A stretch of DNA of 64,000 nt from Steromphala cineraria (lineage: Eukaryota; Mollusca; Gastropoda; Trochida; Trochidae). The notes beneath the pieces were generated by a model. The model was not told where the DNA came from and ran no database searches. It saw nothing but the letters and a program-made list of their open reading frames with translations. The DNA is taken from the NCBI GenBank assembly GCA_916613615.1, contig OU744721.1:75025060-75089059 (forward strand). The letters run 5' to 3'. Position 1 is the first letter of the stretch; every line of letters begins with the position of its first letter. This document shows, piece after piece, positions 51,501 through 63,191 of the stretch. A program made the position numbers and the translations under genes.

Positions 51501-54500
51501 GTCGCCATACCTTTCTTGTGTAACAGCATAATTTACCACTTTATTAGTTTCATATTCATTCTAAAACAAACAAAATTTGACAATCCTCATATTGTTAACA
51601 AAATAAAACACTGACAAATAATTTTGTGTTTATAGATAGTCTTACTAATCTTTATTGTGCCACTGAATTCGAATGATTTATTCACAATTAACAAATTGCA
51701 TTAGGTAAGCTCAGGTCAATAAGGTTCGTTTTTCATCGCGCTTTCACTGATAACTTAATATTCTTAACTTATATATACAAAATGATTTACTGAATAACAT
51801 ATGACCCAATCCTTCATGGATGTTATTAGCCATAGAATATCTTTTTAATTATAATTTTCTAACACTTTTGATTTTTGATCAAGAAACGGCATTTAGTAAT
51901 TGCACTTCATTTACAAGTCCAAAAGACGAATAACCTTTCTGGGATTATTAGAGTGTTAATGTAAGATTGCAGCGTAGAGGACTGGAAATGAGCTTAGAAA
52001 TAACATACCGTGTCTGTGAATAATGTCAAGACGGGACACGTGTAATCAATGCAGAATATGTTTCGCCAATATGTTAAAGTTTGATACACATTCAATATGT
52101 CAGGTTTTCCATTTGACCTTTGAGAGTAGTTTCCATTCCCACAAAAGCCTAATTAGCAAAATAAATCGCCCAGTATGAAAACTGGTCAATCAATCTGATT
52201 TTAATCTCAGAAACGATATAAATAACATTAAGTGGACACGCATATAAAAACGTACAGTGGAAAGTTTTCATAAATCGAAGCAAATGAGTTTAGGGGTATC
52301 AGATTTATTAGCTTGCTACACACCGGCCTATGGAGGAGAGCTGTGCAGGACACTGAAGCAGTGAAGTGGATAACTACAACATGAGGAGGCAGTTCCTCCC
52401 AGAATCGACCTGCCTATCTGTAGCGCTGATCTCTGAATAGAGATTCTTTACGGTCTTATGGTTACATCTCCATAGAAGATTGTGCCTTGTAAATATTACG
52501 CTTAACGCTGATCAAAGCCTTCAACGATTAGCTGTACACATCACTTGTTAATTATGACATCAAAGTATGATATATAGCAGCAGAGGGTTTATCTGGTGTC
52601 AAGCCGTGCTATGATAACAGGCAGGGGCCTAATAACGCCATTCAGTGTATCATTACTGCCTACAGAGGCCCCTATTGATGCGAAGCAAGCAGGACATCGA
52701 GTGCGTGGTAGATAACAGAAACCAAGCGTTAATACCACGCAGCATTGTGCAGATAAATAGTATTTACAAGCGCGATTGAAGCTATGTTTGACAAATGCGA
52801 TCGAGCATGCTTTGTGTCAACTTGTTGATCATTTATAAAGGGGTGACCATGCTACATGGATTCTAAAGTGATAGTTTTATATTAAAAACATCCTATTTAC
52901 CTGATATGTGAAAAGACCTTTACAATTTACAAAAAATTGTACATTCCATTGTACATTTATTCTCAAAAAGGATTTTAAGATTTTTTTAGTTTTTACTATG
53001 CATTAAAAACGTTAACTTAGATTAGCATATAACATGTTTTTATGTCTTGATAGTTTGGAAAACATACTTTGGCAAAGATATTAGGAATTATTTTGCCATG
53101 GTGTTGGTTTCATAGTGTTGTGCGAGACAATCAGGGACGTCAACAGATTAATTGCCGAATTGCGCCTTAGACCAAAAAATATCTCCAGTTAAGATCACGA
53201 GAGTTCACGATATGAATATTATTGGACCTCTAAAACCTTACTACAACCTGAAAATATTTATCAATAATAACTTCATATCATTTAAGAAAAATGTTTGTAC
53301 AATATCGCTTGGGTTTGCTAAGTTTGATGATCAATGATGGGGTTGAAACAGCTATCGAGAAAGAAAATAACATATTATCCTTTATGCACAAAGGGATAGG
53401 GAATGAAGTGCATTTTACATGTTCATGCCTTTGTTATTTGAATAAAGACAGAAATATATACCAAACAACGGATGCCTACATGTACATGTATACTTCTTTA
53501 TTGCAAACTAATAATGAAGCTATTATTGTTCAATTATCATCATATATAAACGTGCAATAGAAAAAAGAAATTGTTCATTAACCAATTAAAAAAAACCTTA
53601 GGTATTGCAGTAGAATTTTGCTTTACGTAACTGTATATTCCTTTCATGTACTATACTGTAACTCTTGTGTATATGGGCCGGAGGCCGTTATATAATTAAT
53701 ACAATAAACATCTTTGATTTGACTTTTACAATAGCTGCAGGGCATCTCAATGTTTTAACTCTTTTATTATGTATACTTTGGTAATGATCTTTAATTATCA
53801 AATTTCCCCATATTTGAAAACTTAAATTTTATGTAAAACTTGATGATTTACTTACTGATAATTTCTTTGGTCCATGGACAAGAACTTTAAAGAAAGGCGT
53901 AGCTCCGTATAGGCGAGTAACATTGGCCAATAGTGACGTCATATCAAACGAGCTGTCACGTGTCTTGTTTGTTAAATGGAGTCCGCCAAGACTATCCAAG
54001 AACTTCGAAACTGAAAGTTAAAATTAAAAAAATACTTTGAATAAAATAAATCAAAGAAATCTTGAAATGTAAACGACAAACAGCTGCATTCTATTTACAA
54101 GAAAACGAAACTAATGTAAAAACTACGCCTTTAGGTATTCACACGTGTTCATCAAAGACATGTTTCAACATCTTTTCGAAACGTTAAAAACTTTAATGTG
54201 TGTTATTGCATTCAAACGAGAAACATCGTAAATGAAAAATTACAAATGCAGGGTAAGTGTAAAACAAATTCTATTTGTTATTCAAATTCAAAAACTTGAA
54301 CTGTTTAAGGAAAAAAAGAAATAAATTTACAGAAACAGGAATTAATGTAAAGTATATAATACTTTGTTTTTATCATTCTAATATGTTTATCGAAGTGTTT
54401 CAAAAATGGATTAGTTAACAAATAAACATTAAATAAATTATGCAATATCTTTATTCATATATATCAAATATGCAACTAACAACATGCATAACAGCTAGCC

Positions 54501-56530
54501 TTATGCATGATCATCTAAAATAAATTCCAAAGAAATTGTTTCATTTAAAGGAGAATGATTAGATATAAACAGTCCTAATAAAAGCCCAGCAAAACATTCA
54601 TGCAAGCCTTTCCTGTTTTCAAAGAACTTCGTTCTCCAATCATTAAGATATTATTTTTTCGATTTTATGTGTGCATCTTTAACAGTCTCGTTTATTGCTC
54701 ATTACAGAAAGGTTATCACTTGAAACCTGCTATCAAAACTTGAGAGTGCATTTGTAAAAGACAAGAAGATGAAATGCACAACGAAATGGATTCCGATTGC
54801 AAAAGGATTGACAAAAAGCAGCTGAAATCCATTACAGATGGAACCGTGTCAGAGCGCCGTGTGTAGCGGTGGGAGGCGCGTTATTGAATGTTAAAAGTTG
54901 ATTTGGAAGTGTTAATGACTTGGGGAGGTGATAGTTTCCTGTTGGCGAGAATTGAGGTAGGAGATAAACAGAAAGCCGTCAGAGTCTGTCAAGTGAAGCC
55001 CTACACCGATCTAGCCAATCGATCGCAGCGACTATCTCCCATCCCTGACTCCCAAATTAGTGAGATGCGCTCCCCGACATGTCTAGGAGTGGACCCTTGC
55101 CGTCACCACAGTGAGAACTTCAAAAAGTGTTTGGCAGGTTCAAGTTAGAAAAGACATGAAGCATCTGATATTCGTATTACAGCACGACACTTGCTGAGAA
55201 ACCTTGTTGCCAGTCAAATGTCCGTACATGTGGTAATTGTATGAAAATGTGAAGCTAAGATTTCTGATATGTAAAAATAAACCTTCCACTGCACTTCGAA
55301 TCGCGGAGTGATTCGTTAAATTACTTAACTTCTTGACGATAAGGTATTGGATAAGAAAGAAATGTCAGAGGTGAAACTGTTACCATATGATCGATCTTGG
55401 CGCTTTTTTAGTCAATCCCATTTACCTTCCAGTGGTAAAAGTTTCTTTCAACTTTAGTTACAGAACCTATTAAACTTGTATGTTTTGAAAACATTAGACC
55501 TCAAGACTCTTCTGTCTCCAGTGGCCTGAAGAAAGTTCACTATTTATTTATAGATTTTCTTTTTTTCAAACTGATGAATTGAGAATATTTCTAAATGGAA
55601 TGTCAGGAGATATATTTCCGTTCTGGGTACAACTAATGGCATAAAAGTCCTACTTGTTCCCCTTGTGACGTCATCGAGATGGGGAGATCTTGAGATGCAG
55701 GACTTGAAGACGACCTGCAGTGCTTTCACCCCTCGACTATCACTCCAGTGGTAACCCACAGACAGTTTATCTGCAGAATACAAGATTATACACTCTCAGT
55801 TGCTTTATAGTGTACATGGACTGCAATAGCATTAACATTAAACTAAAATGTATTTCAAAGAAAGATTTTAAAACTTGTTATGTTCTTTTTATATTAGGCT
55901 TTATTGTAATGTTGAATTTCCTTTAATGAAATAACAGCTTACTATTTTAAATAACAGTTTGTTATTTGCAACATGCCACGCTTATACATTATTTCTGAAT
56001 AATCCTTCTTACAACTTGAATGATTATATTTTTTTTAAATTAAGTCAAAATTTCATTTTTTATCAAAAGTGTTTGGCTTTACATTTGAAGGCTTGGATGT
56101 CGATCCACAAAATTGTTTTCAACAGAAAGCTTTTTGAGATTTCACTATTTGGTTCAAAAGATGAGCTGTGAAATAGGAAGTTACAGAGATCAGTTGTTTA
56201 TTTGCCTCAGGGTTTACAAATGATCTAAAGGCTTTAAAGTCACTACTAGGAAAAACAAAAACACACCAAACTGAATTTGAAATTGAAAACAGCTTCAGGT
56301 CCGGTCCGTGTCCCTTTCAGCCTATTGGAATCACTGATAGTGATTTCTCTGTACAACATCATAAAATGTCGTTGAGTCAAAGTACGTCGTTTAATATTAA
56401 TTGTAAATTTACCTATAAGGTATTTCTCGTATTTTGAAGACAGGTCGTCGGGAATCTCGCGTATTCTCGTCTTGTTCCAAGTAAGTCGCGTTTGACTGAT
56501 GAACCCTCCACACGCAAAGTTGTAGAAATT
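30469..56530 (-). CDS. Neprilysin-like M13 family protein, predicted inactive
   Basis: Thirteen exons join in phase to 2094 bases, 697 codons with stop; only the N-terminal cytoplasmic/TM part expected of this type II membrane family is missing. Start of the ectodomain: NFYNFACGGF. The large helical domain covers the middle exons. At the zinc site HYGSIGSYLARNIANKLD aligns to the family's GHEITH region, with H, E and H replaced by R, N and N. The second signature is kept as ENWKDHLSLKVAY (ENxxD). The C-terminus keeps PGLKYSHEQIFF and ends KCQIF, against CxxW in active members. Neprilysins cleave extracellular peptides; this one should bind rather than cut. Inactive neprilysin-like proteins are known in insects. 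Introns are loaded with MITEs and minisatellites. Confidence 0.88.
30886..30971 (-). CDS. M13 exon l
   Basis: The acceptor TTTACGGCAG opens TMCEKVSRKGLIEHYINDD; ends TQLSPPAQF before GTGAGT in phase 2. The position where active members have the transition-state His before Ser-Pro (D-x-H-S-P) reads DTQLSPP here. Confidence 0.9.
31151..31799. mobile_element. TTAA-flanked MITE (intron between exons l and k)
   Basis: The left end TTAAAAAGCCACTCCATGA and the right end, read in complement, TTAAAGAGTCACTCGGTGA match at about 15 of 19 positions. TTAA lies at both tips. 649 bp, non-coding. Confidence 0.6.
31812..31907 (-). CDS. M13 exon k
   Basis: The acceptor ATCATTTTACAG opens NWRYDKSSQIKEVIIPGLKY; ends SHEQIFFILYAQ before GTAAGA. 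This is the conserved PGLxYSxEQxFF block. A TTAA MITE ends only 12 bp beyond this exon's donor edge. Confidence 0.92.
32175..32240 (-). CDS. M13 exon j (ENxxD signature)
   Basis: The acceptor GTTTCTTGCAG opens VRGTIAKNENWKDHLSLKV and ends AYE before GTACGT. ENWKD aligns with ENxAD, so the third zinc ligand Glu and the partner Asp remain although HExxH is gone. 22 codons, phase 0. Confidence 0.9.
32958..33088 (-). CDS. M13 exon i
   Basis: The acceptor CTCCCCCAG opens LLDHYADDILNDSAVLYLA; ends QCLVDLYNQFEILRQ... before GTAACA. 131 bases complete the split Val codon and 43 more codons. The 'CLVxxY' segment is typical of M13. Confidence 0.9.
33402..33899. mobile_element. TTAA-flanked MITE (intron between exons i and h)
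   Basis: TTAAATAGACACAGAGTATG at the left; the right end in complement reads TTAAAGTGACACAGAGTATC. About 498 bp; the GC-rich centre (GGCGCGCGCAAATTCGCC) contrasts with the intron. Non-coding. Confidence 0.65.
34574..34690 (-). CDS. M13 exon h (degenerate zinc site)
   Basis: The acceptor GGTGTTACAG opens VGFPYGGVWFPAPNPSFVHY and then GSIGSYLARNIANKLDIQ. YGxIG fixes the alignment to the region that carries HExxH in active members; here the three zinc/catalytic positions are R, N and N. The frame and both splice sites (donor CAAG/GTGAGC) are clean. Confidence 0.9.
34691..38150. other. M13 intron h-g, first part
   Basis: Intronic. A more GC-balanced, higher-complexity patch at about 36180-36560 stands out and could be a conserved non-coding element. 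Nothing coding is supported. Confidence 0.4.
38151..38672. mobile_element. Inverted-repeat element (hAT-like tips)
   Basis: CACTCAGGGGCCAAAGGAAC then GATACCA (38151-38177) is repeated inverted at about 38647-38672 (GGTATCGTTTCTTTTGCCCC then TGAGTG). TIRs are about 27 bp with a few mismatches; the inner tips CAGGGG/CCCCTG resemble hAT ends. No clean 8-bp target duplication is visible. It lies in the M13 intron h-g. Confidence 0.65.
38673..40407. other. M13 intron h-g, last part
   Basis: AT-rich intron sequence; no repeat or exon that I can support. Confidence 0.4.
40408..41167 (-). CDS. M13 exon g (760 bp, main helical domain)
   Basis: The acceptor TATACTGCAG opens VLYDSDVDWTEEDVEACW. It contains LNWSFFLKKVM, LLENTPAYVVKRYVIIHTLL, IEEQCLHVLTDLLPNSV and SQAQLLMETLFFNLKRSL, the order seen in peptidase M13_N. 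The usual substrate-binding NAxY motif is not evident near its end (RPYNPVIPAVMGILAGC). The donor AAAG/GTAAGC leaves phase 1. Confidence 0.92.
41168..42495. other. M13 intron g-f
   Basis: Intronic. A hairpin with GAGAGCG / CGCTCTC arms sits at about 42250-42297; otherwise nothing supported. Confidence 0.4.
42496..42615 (-). CDS. M13 exon f
   Basis: The acceptor TGTGTGCCCTCAG opens LSAFKTLLWAVVSRLTG; ends EEVFYFQLELHK before GTGGGA. 40 codons, phase 0. It contains the 'fE..La' type helix. The upstream intron (42616-45759) holds the 30-bp minisatellite. Confidence 0.85.
43650..45255. repeat. 30-bp minisatellite, about 53 copies
   Basis: The unit TCTATTAAACCTCTCTTACT plus TTAACAGTTC recurs with a 30-bp period over 1.6 kb. 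Variants alternate CTCTCT/CTCTGT/CTCCGT and CTTTAA/CATAAA, and similar higher-order runs recur. It lies in the M13 intron between exons f and e. It has no unique spacers, so it is not CRISPR-like. Confidence 0.96.
45760..45879 (-). CDS. M13 exon e
   Basis: The acceptor TTTACTTGCAG opens LINRYSDHIVSLLRNIN; ends RFAQKSK before GTATGT. 40 codons, phase 0. Helical segment of the N-terminal domain. Confidence 0.85.
46320..46664. mobile_element. TTAA-flanked MITE, copy 2
   Basis: TTAAAGGGACAGTACACG to CGTGCTTCTGTCCCTTTAA, 345 bp, same family and orientation as 14741-15092. It lies in the M13 intron e-d. Confidence 0.85.
46665..50226. other. M13 intron e-d
   Basis: Intronic. A patch at about 48050-48880 has higher GC and complexity than its surroundings. 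TGACGTCA occurs at 47555. A frame near 47596-47800 (minus) was considered as an exon and not accepted. Confidence 0.4.
50227..50334 (-). CDS. M13 exon d (tentative)
   Basis: The good acceptor TATCACATTGCAG opens QHVLTFMFNVNLDFETKIPS followed by RCKNSY, matching the family's 'L.LPsR.yY' position. Phase 0 in and out (36 codons) closes the gap between exons c and e. The donor GAA/GTTTTC is weak, so the 3' edge is uncertain. A MITE begins 90 bp upstream of its acceptor. Confidence 0.5.
50424..51046. mobile_element. 623-bp MITE with 8-bp target duplication
   Basis: Terminal inverted repeats of about 55 bp (CATTCTCTCCCCAC... with ...GTGGGGAGAGAATG; inner GCTCAGTCATACCTGA). The flanks carry the direct repeat AAAGCAGT (50416-50423 and 51047-51054). 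8-bp duplications are typical of hAT-type transposition. No coding capacity. It lies in the M13 intron d-c. Confidence 0.85.
51047..53855. other. M13 intron d-c
   Basis: Intronic. A higher-GC patch at about 52290-52860 stands out from the AT-rich surroundings; nothing coding is supported. Confidence 0.4.
53856..54010 (-). CDS. M13 exon c
   Basis: The acceptor TAACTTTCAG opens SKFLDSLGGLHLTNKTRD (the family's 'lGG' segment); ends ATPFFKVLVHGPKKLS. The donor TCA/GTAAGT is strong. 155 bases, ends in phase 0. A TGACGTCA site lies within the exon. Confidence 0.85.
54011..56412. other. M13 introns c-b and b-a
   Basis: Apart from exon b, only intronic sequence; a GC-richer patch at about 54830-55150 is not supported as an exon. 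Confidence 0.4.
55654..55770 (-). CDS. M13 exon b
   Basis: The acceptor GTATTCTGCAG opens DKLSVGYHWSDSRGVKALQ and contains VVFKSCISRS, the 'FYxSC' cysteine segment of M13. 117 bases, phase 1 to phase 1; the donor ACAA/GTAGGA is rather weak. Confidence 0.75.
56413..56530 (-). CDS. M13 exon a (start of ectodomain)
   Basis: The acceptor TTATTTGCAG opens NFYNFACGGFISQTRLTWNK, the M13_N signature that follows the 'PC' cysteine. The donor ATAG/GTAAAT leaves phase 1. The preceding exon(s) with the membrane anchor and first cysteines were not found up to 64000. Confidence 0.85.
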
Positions 56531-59500
56531 CTGCAAATAAGCAAATAACATATCATAATATCATAGAAGTATTATGAAAGTGAAGCAAAGACAACAAAAA
56601 AAGTTTTGTCGCCAGGCCAAATAAATCAGATTAAATTATATTTAAGGAATAAATAACTTATTTTAGTATAGGTGCCGAAGGTTTATACGTGTGAAAACAC
56701 CATTATAAGTGTCAAAACTACATTTTAATGTAGATCATGAATTCAGGTAAGCGCTTAAATACGGATGTTTTACCTTGTAAACTCGGGTTATGGAAGGTTT
56801 ACTGTTCACATAACCTTTTAAGAAGGAAGTATACTACTTGGATTTCAGAGTCTAAAGTCGTATATTTCATCATTACATTTTGAATCCTTATTATAAATAA
56901 CAGTAGTCCAGATAGAAATAGGAGTAGTCTTAAGTATATTCATAAGAACTCTTGATAATAGTACAATTTTAACGCCAGCTCCTAATTTAATTATACGCTA
57001 CTCCATTTATTGCAGAGCTCATAAATATGGGCAGAGAGTACGAAGCAGACAGAGTTAGCTATGGTTGACGAAATGACCACTGGTCAGCTAATAAGCCGGG
57101 TCACTTCGAATTGGTGAGGTCATATGTGGGCAAACACGAGCAAGGAAAACTAATAGATCTCCACTACCACTGAAATTACAAGTTTGGACATCAGTTTGGA
57201 TCAACTAAACGAGTTATCGGTAAACATTTGTCTGTAACAACGCCGTTTTAGCTCGTAATCAAGATCTCTTTGTTGGTTCCTCTACTTGAAGCAGCGCCGG
57301 TGTCCATCTTGACGAACATGCTCGCGATGGTCAAGTAACTGGATAAGCGGAAATGACCCCAAATCCCGTTAATCCGAGGATCTAATCAAATATCTTATTT
57401 CCTCCACCTGCTTTCGATTCTTAGCCACTCGATGGTTCGGAAATAATCGTATTAGTGTAGCCGATTCTCACAGTTGTAGGCCTGAGACAAATAGATTCAA
57501 CAAATTGAGAAGTGAAGAGCGTGGAATTGCTAGGACAATCTCGCCGAGTTGGAACAGTCCCTATTTCAAGCGTGTTGATAGTGTATTTGATGAGGTAGGC
57601 AATCAGACTTTCCTCCGATGAGGAGTGGCGTGGTGAAAGAAACAGAGGTTGTTTGGAATTAGGAATCAGAAAAGCCAAGTAAATTCGCATTTTGCATGAT
57701 GAAAAGGAATTAGAATTTCCATCTCAGTACAGCCAAATTCAAAGCTGTTTAGCCTGTGCTAACAAGCGTGATCCTCGACCGATTTCTAGAAAAGCTAAAT
57801 GTCCGCGAGTCTTTGATTGGCGTCAGGAAGAGAATTCTTCTAAGAGTAAGAAGGGGCATTGTTGCCCGCTGCTATTGAAGCAATGCACAATGGCTGATCA
57901 CCAAGGCAGGACGGGGCTTATGCATGGACACAGATTTTTGGTACATTTGTAAAGCGTGATGCTAACTGCATATTCATGACGTACAACCTACTCCATGTGC
58001 TCGAGATTCTCCGAGATCATTTCTCAACTCTTCACAGCCCTTCCTGACTGCCACTCAATTAACCTCTGATGTTTTTCTTCAGCCAACACGGCCATTTTCC
58101 AAGTCATAGAATTTATAAATTACCTCTCACAAGCTCGTCTCAATAGGAAAATTACGAACATGTACATTGTTCGTGTACTGTTCAGTCGCACTTGATCGAT
58201 AGTTACGCAGGCTTTGTGCTGCCAAGCAGGTAGCCAATATCCCAAGGCTGATACATTGACGCCTAAACTGAGAATAATTAAGTGCATTGCGGTTTATTAA
58301 TTGACTGAAGAAGGGTGTTTATAAGTATACAGAAATAACTTTACGTTCTGTGCACTTAAGGGCGGGAACAAAAAAGATGAATCAATACGTATTTGTTAAA
58401 GAAAATAGCCCACCCCGATAACCTCAAGTACCATGGAAAAACAAATGATGAATATTACATGCACTGTAAATATTGGCTACTTTCGTTTCCGCAGTGATAG
58501 TGTAAGTAGCTGATGGTCAATACATATGATTGTTTTCACTAAGGATTTCAATGAACCTGTGAAATGCTACCGTTTTATTTGATGAAATTGTACACTTTGG
58601 TGATCGATTCCCTCTGATCCATATATCCCTAAGATCAATGAGCGCCTGATACGCCTTAAGAGTAAACTTGCCATGCGCTTTTAGCTATATTCACTTATGC
58701 TGTTTCGCAAACAGATCAGTTTACCTTCAGACAAGCGAGCTGGTTTTAGGTTGTCAATCCTAACGGTAGTTACTGCCGATAAAACGATAATTTCAAATCT
58801 TACCCTTTAAATTGTTTGTAGTTAAGCGTTCGAGTGTGTTCATTTGTTTAAACAAGTTCAACCTGTCGCGTATCGATAAAATTCGACACGATCTAAAGGG
58901 TTTCTGGTTCGATTTTATTGACAGGGTAGCTTTCGTGGTATTGATATTTGATGAAGACAGCTATTAGCAATTAATTCGATGATATGTAGTAATACGGCTC
59001 TCATTTATGTTTTCAACGTAAAATATCTTATACTTTGATATGCGGGTATAACACTTTTCTCCATGTTCAAAACCAAACACACCATCCATATGCCCTATTG
59101 CATCGTAGTGGCAACCTAATACGAACTTAACAGCCCTGCCATAGTAAATTTTACAATTATGTATATTTTTATTGTAACCTATATCTATGCTTTGTACCAT
59201 GTTGCGAGCTTTAAGGTCAAGAGAAATGTATAACTAGGGGATATTTCATTATTGTCATTACTGGTAGAAAAGATGTACATTGTATTATTTTTTCGTAACT
59301 TTTTCTTAGAAATCGATATTACATTAATTATTAGTGACTCTACTTGCATCAATGTTTAATTATATTAGTGCCGATTAACATCTTAAATCAAATCAATCTA
59401 TCTTAAAATCGCATTTTGTATACACACTTTGCAGAATAGCCAACCTTCCATAAATCAACTCTTTTTAGATTAGGGCATCATATTCGGTATAAAATTACGT

Positions 59501-62500
59501 CATCGTTTCACTCATGTCACCTTTAATGATCCTTTGAATGACAAATGAACATTCAAATGTCTCATTTCATTGTAAAGCCAAACATCTGATCACATCCAGC
59601 GCTTTGGTTCATCCTATTAATCCATTCCAAGTAGCAACCTTTCTATCCATATTTCTCTTCCGCGTCGTCAATTTCACTGAGACGAGCCCTAATAACCATT
59701 GAAGGAGTCGGCTATCTAATGTAGGTCCCTATTGTGCACATTATACAACTGAATGTTCCAAGTTCCGTCTACATTGATAAAGGCATGTTTCTCTTCTGTT
59801 CCCCTTCATTAAATAATCATACAGCACATCAATTGGCTTAATGAGAAAAGATAGAAGACAATTTACAACACTAGTTAAGCTTTGCCCGCGATATTCTCGG
59901 ACTCTTGCATTTGAACAGTATCTTTTATACAGGCGACTAGCGTGACTGGCTCCCATACTTCATGGGTTACGGGGATTTACAAAAGCTCTCAGATTCCAGG
60001 CTTTGATACCAGAACTGACATCTCTCCCTCTGCCGTTCTTTTCAATGTCAGTCCAATTAGCTGTGGTTATACGACTTTAGTATTATGTTCAGATAAAAAG
60101 CCATGTATGCACAACTTGGCCTCATAGAAAATTGCATTTGCATATACTTGCAATAAAACCTCGATCAGTCTGAGATTGGGAATCCTCGTGCTAACTTATT
60201 TTGCCTGACCTTTACATGATGAGTGTTCCCTGCATTAGAGTCCTGCTCTTATGTCTTAGATCTTACGCTCTGGAAATATGAAATCATGTTTCAGGAAATG
60301 AATTTATTGTCTTAAAATATGCCAATTCCTTCAAGTTAAGCCCTTTTTTGTTTGTGGATCACACATGTCAATATATGAAATGAAAAACTATGTTTTAAGC
60401 TTTCGACGCTTTGTGGAGAACTATGAGCTTAGTTCCACTTAAAACAGTCAAAAATCGTACACTTTGCAAAGAGGGTGTAAATGTCTGCTTCAGCCTTATA
60501 GAATTCAAAGACCATATTATTCACATTAACTAGACTAGACATGATTTGAGGTGACGTAGACAGAATTCTAGATCAGAGCTGATCAAAGGGTTTTTCACTG
60601 AGTAATTAGAACGAAAGCTCATTATACTGTAACTGTACCTATTTAATCACCGCAGAGTTACAAAACTCAACACCCCAAAAGACCTAAAACATGGTTCAAG
60701 GAAGCACAGTGGCTTATCAAGCTCATTCCAGTATTTTCACGACTTCAGAATAATAGAGCATGAGCCATGGATGGTGTTTCTGATTCTCTCACACCTACAG
60801 AAGCAGGTTTCACATGCACCAGCAGTCGTCCCTGTGATAACTGAAGCCTGAACTCAAATCAGTGAGAACAAATCATACATACTAAGTCCCGAGACGGGCA
60901 ACAAATTGATTTCTCAATATTGATGTTCGGGCGTCTTGATTGAAAATTTGATCTGGACCTCTTGAAACAATAAAATCGTCATCATTGGTCGAATTAAAGC
61001 AAAGCTTCAGCAATCTCGAGGAGGAAAATCGAAAATGAGACGTATCTAACAGTCAGTGGCAATGCCAGACATAATTCCAGAATAATGGCGACTGAATTCA
61101 AGACGTTAAATGGAAGACATCATAAATAAGTGAGACAATTTTGTCAAATTGCTGAATAAAAATGAGTTCCTTGGTCCGCGTGGCTCCACTCGGCTCTTTG
61201 AAATTAGTTAGGTTAAACAGACTCCATTGAAGTATTATTTCGTAATAAGGTAATGGTAAAGATTTAGGGCTAAAGGGGAATTAAAATAAGCTTATATATA
61301 AGAATGCATATTCAGCAATGAATGAAGCAATATATGCTTTTAAGATTGGTTTAACCTTTTAAACAATTGACAATGACTGTTATTACAGAGAATTATGGAT
61401 ACGTATTGCAGCAATAATCGTTTGTTTTGTTATTTTCAAGGTAAATTATTTCAGAAGTTTAAATCAAATGATAGGATATCATGACTTTATAACTTATCGA
61501 TTTTCAAATAACAAACACTCTAACATCTCAAGCTTCCAATGTTCAATGAATCCGTAAGCAACACAGATAATGGTCAATATTGACACCCATATAAACCCCA
61601 TAGCTCACTAATTAAAAAGATACTTGGATTGACATGAAGTGGATATCTTTAACAATTGAAGCTCCTTCGACTGTTTACAGTTGTCAGTAGCAATCATTTG
61701 ATTGACGTCTCAATTATGCCTATATTGATTTCAATCATGAATTCATTAGTCCTGTCAGTGATGCTCCAGGCTAATTGTTTGCAAACGTATGTCATGCAAT
61801 TGTATCTGCTCTTCAAAAAGACTTTGAAACTTCAAAGCCAGTGTAAGACTTTAATAAACACTTAAATGTTTGATTAACTACTGACTAGACAAGTGGTAAC
61901 ATAATATTATGTAAAAAGAGTCCTAAGATTTAAAATACATAAATTCAGGAGGTATAGGAACAATGAAATAAGACAGAATGTAAAGGTCTACGATGATCTA
62001 TTTCATTACTTCTGTTTAAATTAAATTTTTAAAGTCATTTCACGATTAATAAAGACCTCAATACTGGCTTAATATCACCATCTCAGACCTGCTGGGAAAC
62101 AGTCTAAATAGTCTTAATAGTCAAACCGTAGCGTGATTAAAAGCCAATTACTATATTGCCTGATTGACATATATAATGACAAAATCAAACGACCGAAGGT
62201 GACTGACTGTGAATTAAATATATCCGATACCGCATTGACCACCTAATGACCTTCACGCTGGCCACTCAACCTGCGGTAGCCTTGGGGAATTCTACATACC
62301 AAATTCGTTCTTCTTGTAACTCTGTCTGCGAGTAAAGTTGATCGACATATTGGCTGATAGTAAACGATGCCATCATGGCAATTATCCTAAAGATAGATAT
62401 CCTAAAATACCGGTCATCTGCGTTAATTGTTATACACTTGTATTTCAATACAATATACGTATTCGTGTAATCTTTGAAAGGCATTTCGAGTGAACACGTA

Positions 62501-63191
62501 CATTTTCTGGAAAACTTGTCGTTTTATTGTGTGCTTGAGACGTTTTGGAATATAGTTTGTACTTTCATCAGGTGAATTAACGGGAGTCCAACATTGGATA
62601 AAAAACGTAAATGTAGAGTGGAGAATTGTTTTCTATAATAAACGTTGTCAGAGCTGTAACGATAGCCTGTATAAGGAGGACGGAGCCAGAACAAGGAAGT
62701 GCTTGCTAGGCCGGTCAGTACTAGGATCAAAGCAGTACATGGTAGGCCGGTCAATACTAAGGAAAAGACAGTACTTGATAGGCCGGTTTGTACAAGGAAG
62801 AAAGCGGTTACGGGTACATGGTAGGCATTTCTGTACTATGAAGAATTCAGACAAGAGACACGAAAATGCCCATACTATAGAATCATCCGTCCTGCTAAAC
62901 CTCCCCCTACACCAATCTGAAGTGTGATGGTCCAATTACTGATATTGAGGTACTAAAGACAAGTGAAGAACACTACTTCTGATGGCTAGCACCGGTTACA
63001 CACTACTCAATAAATCACATGTTGAAAGACATCTGGATAAGGGTTTTATAGCACGGTCAGTATGCTGACATTCAATCAGAACCAGCGTTACACTTTAGCA
63101 TATCGAGGTCGCTCCATAGCGCTGCTTTCAGGGTCACCTCCTTCACCGTGACAAGTCCATTAGGTACCGCTGACCTTACGAGGGAGGAAAT
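56531..63191. other. Upstream region or 5' introns of the M13 gene
   Basis: The missing M13 N-terminal exon(s) should lie here or beyond 64000, but no hydrophobic anchor segment or PC-containing exon was found. A short stretch near 62410-62302 (minus) with a GTATGT donor is only suggestive. Imperfect repeats of AGGCCGGTC lie at about 62708-62830. Higher-GC patches lie at 57000-58060 and 60880-61100. Confidence 0.35.

Noticed and set aside
51540..51590. Small exon NEYETNKVVNYAVTQER (minus strand)
   Set aside because: It has a fair acceptor but ends in phase 2, which does not match the next exon.
54888..55148. Plus-strand 86-codon frame
   Set aside because: No similarity to any family I know and no splice context; probably chance in a GC-richer patch.
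57421..57690. M13 N-terminal exon
   Set aside because: Two cysteines are present, but there is no donor at the right place and no membrane segment.
62302..62410. First coding exon of M13 (MMASFTISQYVDQLYSQ)
   Set aside because: It has an ATG and a strong GTATGT donor, but ends in phase 2 and nothing connects it to exon a; kept only as a suggestion.
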